Positions 15,860-21,457 of a stretch of DNA of 21,457 bases are shown one piece after another. The notes beneath the pieces were generated by a model. It searched no databases. It was given only the letters and a program-made list of their open reading frames with translations, and was not told where the DNA came from. Within the stretch, counting starts at the first letter, position 1; each line of letters opens with the position of its first letter. The stretch is from Alphaproteobacteria bacterium (lineage in GTDB: Bacteria; Pseudomonadota; Alphaproteobacteria; Rhizobiales; Aestuariivirgaceae), in the NCBI GenBank assembly GCA_026400595.1, contig JAPLOT010000082.1, positions 1 through 21,457 of the forward strand. The letters are read 5' to 3'. A program made the translations under genes and the position numbers.

Positions 15860-16348
15860 ATGAAACGGACCGCTTCGTGTCTTCTTGGCGCTGCCGCCTT
15901 TGCCGTCACGCTGGCCATGCCCCTGGCGGGCGCACAGGCCAATACGACCGTCAGGGCCGGTACCCTGCAATGCGACGTGTCCGGCGGCATCGGCCTCGTC
16001 TTCGTCGAAAAGCAGACAATGTCCTGCACCTTCACCGATCCGAATGGCAATCTGATCGGGAATTATACCGGTCAGATCAAGGAAGTGGGCGTGACGCTCG
16101 GCGCAACCGCCGAGGGCGTTCTCGTCTGGGCCGTGCTTGCCGCCCAGCACAGCATTCCGGCCGGCGCCCTGGCCGGAACCTATGCCGGGGTCACCGCCAA
16201 TGCCTCCTTTGGGGTGGGCGCGGGTGCCAATGTGCTGGTGGGAGGCACCGGGCGGTCCTTCATTCTGCAACCTCTGTCGGTCGAGGGTCAGGTTGGCGTG
16301 AACATCGCGGGTGGCGTCACCACCGTGACGCTGGAAGCCGCACCCTGA
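15860..16348 (+). CDS. Secreted DUF992 family protein
   Basis: From the ATG at 15860 the protein is 162 residues; GGAGGA at 15850-15855 precedes it, so the TTG at 15848 is not needed. A Sec signal peptide (MKRTASCLLGAAAFAVTLAMPLAGAQA) is followed by the single domain I recognise as DUF992: VRAGTLQCDVSGGIGLVF, the CTFTDPNG segment, NYTGQIKEVGVTLG, LVWAVLA, GALAGTYAGVTANASFGVGAGANVLVGG and ILQPLSVEGQVGVNIAGGV. Two cysteines (LQC and MSC) could form a disulfide. The family is confined largely to Hyphomicrobiales and relatives and has no known function; the protein should be periplasmic or at the cell surface. It may be co-transcribed with the importer upstream or have its own promoter. Confidence 0.88.
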   Translation: MKRTASCLLGAAAFAVTLAMPLAGAQANTTVRAGTLQCDVSGGIGLVFVEKQTMSCTFTDPNGNLIGNYTGQIKEVGVTLGATAEGVLVWAVLAAQHSIPAGALAGTYAGVTANASFGVGAGANVLVGGTGRSFILQPLSVEGQVGVNIAGGVTTVTLEAAP

Positions 16349-16378
16349 TCCGCGAACAGAGCCCCAACTGTGGACTCA

Positions 16379-16405
16379 GGCCTCCCCGCACCGACCGGGG
16401 CGGCC
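16379..16405 (+). terminator. Stem-loop after the DUF992 gene, possible terminator
   Basis: GGCCTCCCCG at 16379-16388 pairs with CGGGGCGGCC at 16396-16405 with one mismatch around a 7-base loop. It lies 30 bases after the DUF992 stop in a 189-base gap before the next gene. There is no T-tract, so it is a weak or factor-dependent terminator at best. Confidence 0.4.
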
Positions 16406-16537
16406 GCTTCGCGTCAGTCGAGGCCAGGCCTTGGCAATTGCCTTGCCGGACGGCTGAAACTAGGCTGCCGCGTGGCGGTCGATTCCGGATGTTGATTCTC
16501 GATCCCGGTGACGTTCCTGCCCGACCAGAGGTGAGAA

Positions 16538-18703
16538 GTGGCTGAACAGAAGTCTGTTCCTCCGACGGAGACAGAGACGGGTGCTGACAAGAAGGTCATG
16601 TCCGTCAGGCGGGCGATGGACGAAGCGCTGCGCCTCTACAACCAGGGCAAGATTCCGGCAGCCGCGAAGCTGACCTCGCAGATCGTCACGGCGCGGCCGC
16701 GGCTGGCCGAAGCGCACAATCTCATGGGCGTGATCATGCTTGCCCAAGGCAAGACCGCGGAGGCGATCAAGGCGATCGGCCGCGCCACCCGCCTCGATCC
16801 GCAGAATGCGCAATACTTCTCCAACCTGGGCGAGCTGGAGCGGCAGCGCGGCAAGCTGCTGGAGGCCGGCATCGCGCTCAGCGCCGCGATCGAGATCAAT
16901 CCGCAACATCCGCAGGCCCTGAACAATCTGGGGATCCTGCACTACGACCGCCGCGAATTCGACGAGGCTGTCGCCTGCTACGAGAAGGCGCTGGCGACCA
17001 GCGCCAACTATGCCGAGGCCCACAACAACATGGGCAATGCGCTGCGCGCCCTGGGCCGGTTCGATGCGGCCATCGATCACTATCAGTCTGCGGTTCTGAT
17101 CCGCGAGAACTATCCGGAGGCGTACAACAACATGGCCTCGGTGCTGCGCGACCAGGGCCATGTCGCCGAGGCCGAGCATGCCTATCGCAAGGCCATCAGC
17201 CTGCGGCGGGACTACATCGAGGCCTATGTCAACCTCGCGGCGATGCTGGATGGCGACGACCATGGAGACGAGGCGCTTCGTGTGCTTGGCGAAGCGCTCA
17301 AGATCAATGCGAAGCATACCCCGACGCTGATCCAGATCGCGCGGACGCAGCTGCGCAAGATGAACTACGAGCAGGCCGAACAGGCCGCACGGCTCGCCCT
17401 GCAGAGCGAGCCCAATTCGGCCGACGCCCATGCCGTTCTGGCGCAGATCCTGCACGAGACGGACCGGCTCCATGATGCCATCGACGCGTTCGAGGCCACG
17501 CTGCGGCTGAAGCCATCGCTGATCGAAGCCAATTCCATGTACGGCGTGTGCCTGAAGTCGGTGGGACGGCTCGAAGAGGCGCGCGCGCAGTTCATCAGGA
17601 CGCTCGAGCTGGCGCCGGCGGCCCTGGGCGTCTATGCCAATCTCGCCGACCTCGACAAGTTCACGCCGGACAATCCCCAGTTCAAAGCGATGGAGAGGAT
17701 CTTCGCCGAGGCGCCGGATCCGGCGAGCGACCGTTACCTGCCCCTGCACTTCGCCATCGGCAAGGCCTATGACGACATCGGCGACTACGAGAAGGCCTTC
17801 CGGCATTTCAAGACCGGCGCCGATCTCAAGCGGGCCAAGCTCTCCTATGACGAGGCCCAGACCTTCGGCTTCTTCGATTCGATCCGCGAGGTGTTCAACG
17901 CGGACTATTTCGCCAGCCGGCCCTTCGAGGGCCGAAGCACGGCGGTACCCGTCTTCATCATCGGCATGCCGCGCTCGGGCTCGACGCTGGTCGAACAGGT
18001 CCTCTCCAATCATCCCGATACCTTCGGGGCAGGCGAGATCAAGGAGTTCTCGCGCCAGCTCAACGCACTGCGCGGCCGCTTTCCCGGCCTTCCCAAGTAT
18101 CCGCAGATCGTGCAGCGCATGAATGCCGCGCAATATGCGCTGGTGGCCGATGGCTATCTGTCGAAGGTGACGGCGCTGGCACCCAAGGCGGCGCGCATCA
18201 CCGACAAGCTGCTGACGAACTACTATTTCGTCGGGCTGCTGCACACGCTGTTTCCGAATGCCCGCTTCATCCATACCAGGCGCAATCCGGTCGACACCTG
18301 CCTCTCGGCCTTCACCAAGCTGTTCAAGGACGACATGCCGCACAGCTACGATCTGGGCGAACTCGGCCGCTATTACCGCAAGTACGATGAACTCATGGCG
18401 CATTGGGAGGCCGTTCTGCCGCCCGGCGTGCTGAAGACCTTCGTCTATGAGGATGTGGTCGACGACCTTCCCCGGATGGCGCGTGAACTGATCGATTTTG
18501 TCCGCCTGCCGTGGAACGACGCCTGCCTGTCCTTTCATGAGTCCTCGCGTCCTGTCAGGACGGCCAGCGTTGTGCAGGTCCGAAAGCCGGTCTATTCTTC
18601 GTCGGTGGGACGGTTCCGCCGCTATGGCCGCGAGTTGCAGCCGCTGATCGATGCGCTGGGCTACACCGATGACGCCGGCACGCGTGGCAGTTCCAGCGGC
18701 TGA
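16538..18703 (+). CDS. TPR-sulfotransferase fusion protein
   Basis: This 721-residue protein starts at a GTG with AGAGG six bases upstream. Residues 24 to about 365 are roughly ten tetratricopeptide repeats with the usual Ala/Gly/Tyr pattern (for example AEAHNNMGNALRALGRFDAAI), a protein-binding scaffold. From about residue 470 comes a sulfotransferase domain. Its 5'-phosphosulfate loop is P478-RSGST, within FIIGMPRSGSTLVEQVLSNHP, and the 3'-phosphate region is R582-NPVDTCLSAF, both expected to bind PAPS. The family transfers sulfate to hydroxyl groups of proteins, glycans or lipids; the acceptor here is unknown. It has no signal peptide and should be cytoplasmic. Similar fusions occur in many proteobacteria and resemble tyrosylprotein sulfotransferases. 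An IalB-family gene follows after about 33 bases and may be co-transcribed. Confidence 0.9.
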   Translation: MAEQKSVPPTETETGADKKVMSVRRAMDEALRLYNQGKIPAAAKLTSQIVTARPRLAEAHNLMGVIMLAQGKTAEAIKAIGRATRLDPQNAQYFSNLGELERQRGKLLEAGIALSAAIEINPQHPQALNNLGILHYDRREFDEAVACYEKALATSANYAEAHNNMGNALRALGRFDAAIDHYQSAVLIRENYPEAYNNMASVLRDQGHVAEAEHAYRKAISLRRDYIEAYVNLAAMLDGDDHGDEALRVLGEALKINAKHTPTLIQIARTQLRKMNYEQAEQAARLALQSEPNSADAHAVLAQILHETDRLHDAIDAFEATLRLKPSLIEANSMYGVCLKSVGRLEEARAQFIRTLELAPAALGVYANLADLDKFTPDNPQFKAMERIFAEAPDPASDRYLPLHFAIGKAYDDIGDYEKAFRHFKTGADLKRAKLSYDEAQTFGFFDSIREVFNADYFASRPFEGRSTAVPVFIIGMPRSGSTLVEQVLSNHPDTFGAGEIKEFSRQLNALRGRFPGLPKYPQIVQRMNAAQYALVADGYLSKVTALAPKAARITDKLLTNYYFVGLLHTLFPNARFIHTRRNPVDTCLSAFTKLFKDDMPHSYDLGELGRYYRKYDELMAHWEAVLPPGVLKTFVYEDVVDDLPRMARELIDFVRLPWNDACLSFHESSRPVRTASVVQVRKPVYSSSVGRFRRYGRELQPLIDALGYTDDAGTRGSSSG

Positions 18704-18736
18704 CGCAGGCCGGACAACCAACAGGGAATGAATGGA

Positions 18737-19267
18737 ATGCCGAAGACAACCGCCCTTGCCGCCGCCGTCGCCGCCGTCTTGGCGGTTCTTTCGTCCGCGA
18801 GCGACGCTGCGACACGGCTGCAGAAGACCTTCGGCAACTGGCAGGTCGACTGTACCGAGCGCGACGCCAATTCGCCCAAGGTCTGCAGCCTGCAGTTCGC
18901 GCTCGTCAACAAGAACGACAAGCAGGTCGTGTTCAGCTGGACCGTCGTCCGCAAGGATGCGGAGAGCACCACAAACAAGGTGGTAGTCCGCACCCCGACC
19001 GGCGTTCTCCTGGCCGATGGCGTGAGCATCGGGTTCGAAGGCACCGAGCCGGTGCAGGTGAACTACTACACCTGCGGTCCCCGCTTCTGTTTCGCCGAGT
19101 TCGACTTCAGTGACCAATGGGCCAAGGCCCTGTCCTCGAAGGAGAAGGTCGTGGTCAGCTACAAGGCCGTCAATGGCACGCCGCTCAAGCATGAAATCGA
19201 TTTGAAGCAATTCCCCGAAGGCCTCGCCTTCTACGCCGCACAGCTGAGCGGAAAGTCGGCCGAATAG
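18737..19267 (+). CDS. Invasion-associated locus B (IalB) family exported protein
   Basis: From the ATG at 18737 the protein is 176 residues; an ATG at 18728 would add three. AGGGA at 18723-18727 is well spaced for 18737 and too close for 18728. A signal peptide (MPKTTALAAAVAAVLAVLSSASDA) is followed by the IalB pattern: FGNWQVDC near the N-terminus, KVCSLQ, YYTCGPRFC in the middle and a C-terminal FPEGLAFYAAQL helix. The four cysteines fit two disulfides. The name comes from Bartonella, where IalB aids erythrocyte invasion, but the family is common in free-living alphaproteobacteria with no host, so a virulence role should not be assumed. It should be periplasmic or associated with the outer membrane. 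Confidence 0.85.
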   Translation: MPKTTALAAAVAAVLAVLSSASDAATRLQKTFGNWQVDCTERDANSPKVCSLQFALVNKNDKQVVFSWTVVRKDAESTTNKVVVRTPTGVLLADGVSIGFEGTEPVQVNYYTCGPRFCFAEFDFSDQWAKALSSKEKVVVSYKAVNGTPLKHEIDLKQFPEGLAFYAAQLSGKSAE

Positions 19268-19653
19268 CTGGCGCGAGGCTGTCGCGACCGCTCATTGGCG
19301 ACGGACCTGCAATCCTCGGGTGTTGCTTGCGCGGTTTCCTTGATTCGGCCCCGGGAGAGCCTGGCGGAATCGGCTGTCAAAATAATTCCGGGGCAGCTGC
19401 GGCCAACATCTCGGGCGTTCCCGGATAGATAAGAAATTTCAACAAGATGAGAGTCTCTTGCTCAGCAATCGGGCAGCCTTTGGCGGGCGGTTTGTTGCAT
19501 GCCAGCCACAGGTTGCAGAGATTGTGGCGAAATCCTGTTCCCCACTTGATCCCGATCCTCATGTAAAGATAAGAAGTTAGAGTAAATGTCTGGCTTCGCA
19601 GGGCCGGATCCGCCTTTCTGTTAGATGCGATTTATGCACCTAAGGTGCAGGGG
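19268..19653. other. Intergenic region before the repeat protein
   Basis: This 386-base gap is less GC-rich than its neighbours around 19378-19450 and 19560-19590. I see no convincing terminator for the IalB gene; CCCCGG at 19349-19354 and CCGGGG at 19388-19393 could pair across a long loop. A weak promoter is possible at 19546-19573 (TTGATC, 16 bases, GATAAG). A 61-codon minus-strand frame at 19377-19562 has no ribosome binding site and is not called. The palindrome at 19635-19649 is listed separately. Confidence 0.4.
19635..19649. promoter_or_regulatory. Perfect 15-base palindrome over the ribosome binding region
   Basis: TGCACCT-A-AGGTGCA is a perfect palindrome with 7-base arms. Its right half contains the TAAGG (19641-19645) that would serve as Shine-Dalgarno for the ATG at 19654. 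It could be an operator for a dimeric repressor. A very tight RNA hairpin is less likely because only one base is left unpaired in the centre. Confidence 0.45.
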
Positions 19654-21387
19654 ATGAAGCGGATGATTTCTCGCAGGAAGATGACGAGCGTTCTCGCTGG
19701 CGTATCCCTGACCGCGCTGATCGTCGGCATCGGAGAGGTGAGAGCGGATCCCACGGTACTTACGGGCGACGTCACAGGAAACTTCATCCTTGTCGATCCG
19801 ACGGATTTCTTCTCGACCGACAACTTCGATGTCACCGGGGATGTCGTCAACGACACGGTTGTCGGTCCGGACCCGGCAAAGGGCGGCGTCAGCATCCTGA
19901 TCACGGAAGAGTCGACGATTGGTGGCGACCTGATCAACAACGTCACCGCGCAGACCTATGTCGAGATCATCAGCCCGGATGGCTTGGCAACGGCCACGGA
20001 TGTTGCCGGCATCGAGATCGACGGGATTCTCGAAGGCGATCTCATCAACAACGGGAGCGTGAGCGCTGAAGCGCGGGCCATTGGCCGGAATGGCGCCAAG
20101 GCCGAAGCGCATGGCATCGAACATGATGCCGAATACGAGAATGCCATTGCCAACGTGCAGAACAATGCCGGCGCCCTGATCGCGGCCACGGCTTTCGCCA
20201 GCGTGACCGGAACGGACATCGCCATCGCCATCGCCACGGCAGAAGCGAAGGGCATCGACCAGTGGGTGACGACCGAGGATACCGACGGCGAAGCCCTGGT
20301 CGGCAACAACGGCATCATCACCGCCGATGCAATGGCCGTCGCCGGCACCTTCACCTATTATGCTTTCGGCGACTCGGCCTTTGCCACGGCAACCGGCGTC
20401 GAGCAGGAGGTGGTGACCGGCGCCAATGCGGCGGCGCGCCTGACCAACGGGTCTTCGGGAACCATCTCGGCCATGGCCCAGGCCTTCGCGCAGGGCAGCT
20501 ACAATGACACCTCCGCCGTGGCCCATGCCGAAGGCGTGTCGCAGGACGTGCTCGGCAGCGTCAACAGCATCGCCGAAGTCACAAACCAGGGCGGGATCTC
20601 GGCCAACGCGATTGCCTATGCCAGTTCCTTCGAGGATGCCCCGGCAACCGCCAAGGCCATCGGCATCGATCAGGACGTGATTGGCGGAGGCCTGGTTGAT
20701 GCTTTCGCGAGCAATGCGGTGGGGGCGACGATCGCGGCCAAGGCCACCGCCACCGCCATCTTCGACGAAAAGGGGGGCGACACATACTCCCGGAGCATCA
20801 CCGCCAAGGCCTTCGCATCCGGCATCGATCAGTGGGTGAGCGGCGCCACCTATTCGACCGTCAACGCCATCGTGCAGAATGGCGGCACCATCACGGCGGA
20901 CGCCAACGCCTATGCGACGGGCAGGACCTACGGCATCGCCACCGAGGCCAGTGCGGAAGCCAACGCCGTCGGCGTCCGGCAGCTGGGAAAGAATGAGGGA
21001 GGTCTTGGCACGTCATCCCTGACCAACAACTCGTCCGGCAGCATCGTGGCGACCGCCAATGCCGTGGCGAGTGGCGGCTACTCCTACGATGAGTGCGGAG
21101 AATACTGTTCAAGTGCCAACATCCGTGCGCTGGCGCAAGCGTCCGGCGTCCATCAGTTCGCTGCGACCTATGCCTCCTACAGCGAAGACCTGGAGCTTGG
21201 CGCGCTTGCCGAGATCACCAACAACGGCACCATCCGGGCCGTCTCGTTTGCTGATGCAAGCGCATCCTCCGGCGGCGCGGCGGGCGCCTATGCCTCGGCT
21301 TTCGGCGCAAGGCAATATGCGGAAGCGGAGGTCGGCGACGCGACCGTTACAACCACCAATACCGCCTCGAACAGCATCGAGGCCTAG
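19654..21387 (+). CDS. Secreted alanine-rich repeat protein, probably truncated by an internal stop
   Basis: From the ATG at 19654 the protein is 577 residues; a GTG at 19645 would add three. It has a signal peptide (MKRMISRRKMTSVLAGVSLTALIVGIG to about EVRA). The rest is a repeat of 43-58 residues, each unit reading roughly N-N-G-x-I-x-A-x-A-x-A, a variable Ala/Gly/Asp-rich middle, then A-x-G-[IV]-x-Q. The G-x-x-[QH] marks start at 20113, 20251, 20395, 20533, 20662, 20821, 20971, 21145 and 21304, giving nine units. The NNGTI-type strands and Asn/Gly turns suggest a beta-solenoid passenger like those of autotransporters or adhesins, but I see no beta-barrel, anchor or sorting signal. I do not recognise the family. 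The TAG at 21385 falls inside what would be unit ten, and the pattern continues beyond it. Confidence 0.75.
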   Translation: MKRMISRRKMTSVLAGVSLTALIVGIGEVRADPTVLTGDVTGNFILVDPTDFFSTDNFDVTGDVVNDTVVGPDPAKGGVSILITEESTIGGDLINNVTAQTYVEIISPDGLATATDVAGIEIDGILEGDLINNGSVSAEARAIGRNGAKAEAHGIEHDAEYENAIANVQNNAGALIAATAFASVTGTDIAIAIATAEAKGIDQWVTTEDTDGEALVGNNGIITADAMAVAGTFTYYAFGDSAFATATGVEQEVVTGANAAARLTNGSSGTISAMAQAFAQGSYNDTSAVAHAEGVSQDVLGSVNSIAEVTNQGGISANAIAYASSFEDAPATAKAIGIDQDVIGGGLVDAFASNAVGATIAAKATATAIFDEKGGDTYSRSITAKAFASGIDQWVSGATYSTVNAIVQNGGTITADANAYATGRTYGIATEASAEANAVGVRQLGKNEGGLGTSSLTNNSSGSIVATANAVASGGYSYDECGEYCSSANIRALAQASGVHQFAATYASYSEDLELGALAEITNNGTIRAVSFADASASSGGAAGAYASAFGARQYAEAEVGDATVTTTNTASNSIEA

Positions 21388-21457
21388 TCCAATGCGCGTG
21401 CACTCGGCGCTCGCTTGGCGCTGGCTGACGCCGCCGCGACGGGCGATTTCCAATCCG
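21388..21457 (+). pseudogene. Continuation of the repeat protein past the TAG stop
   Basis: Read in the same frame after the TAG, these 70 bases encode SNARALGARLALADAAATGDFQ and one more residue with no further stop. The alanine-rich composition matches the repeat. The ATGDFQ segment places a G-x-x-Q mark at 21442, exactly 138 bases after the previous one at 21304, the same spacing as two earlier pairs. This part of the gene would be cut off from the upstream product unless the stop is read through. Confidence 0.5.

Noticed and set aside
18737..19267. The IalB match as evidence of a pathogen.
   Set aside because: The family is common in free-living alphaproteobacteria and no other virulence locus is present.
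19377..19562. A 61-codon minus-strand frame in the gap before the repeat protein.
   Set aside because: There is no ribosome binding site before its ATG, no recognisable domain, and the length is within chance for a less GC-rich gap.

Overview
The window is GC-rich DNA, almost certainly chromosomal, from an alphaproteobacterium, most likely of the Hyphomicrobiales (Rhizobiales) type. The evidence is the families present (DUF992, invasion-associated locus B, DUF3307, the long two-part UrtB), the GC-rich palindromic intergenic repeat common in that group, and a high density of Tat signal peptides. I ran no database search, so family names rest on recognising motifs and gene order.

Layout. Positions 1-1885 hold the 3' end of a DUF3307 membrane protein, a metallophosphoesterase and an exported FecR-domain protein; the last two are on the minus strand. 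Positions 2059-4379 hold a good sigma-70 promoter and a two-gene unit for a periplasmic FAD-dependent dehydrogenase: a Tat-exported small subunit and a GMC-type large subunit with a [3Fe-4S]-type cysteine loop. No cytochrome c subunit follows. A palindromic repeat (4409-4533) separates it from a convergent SDR gene. Positions 5421-11100 hold a urea ABC transporter operon, urtABCDE, preceded by a near-perfect sigma-54 promoter and a possible NtrC site. urtA, the binding-protein gene, is broken by a small out-of-frame deletion; urtBCDE look intact. Positions 11220-15783 hold a second complete ABC importer of the BMP/nucleoside type (binding protein, double ATPase, two permeases). Positions 15860-19267 hold three genes linked to the cell envelope or of unknown role: a DUF992 secreted protein, a TPR-sulfotransferase fusion and an IalB-family protein. 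Positions 19654-21387 hold a secreted, alanine-rich repeat protein that appears to be cut short by an in-frame TAG, because the repeat periodicity continues to the window edge.

How the genes fit together. The core of the window is nitrogen scavenging: a urea importer under apparent RpoN/NtrC control next to an importer of nucleosides, purines or similar compounds. No urease or purine-catabolism gene lies in the window. The most notable observations are the urtA lesion beside a well-preserved nitrogen-regulated promoter, the 12-bp intercistronic hairpin between urtA and urtB, the repeat protein with its premature stop, and the palindrome over that gene's ribosome binding region. I found no CRISPR array, tRNA, rRNA, insertion sequence or clearly new multi-gene system.
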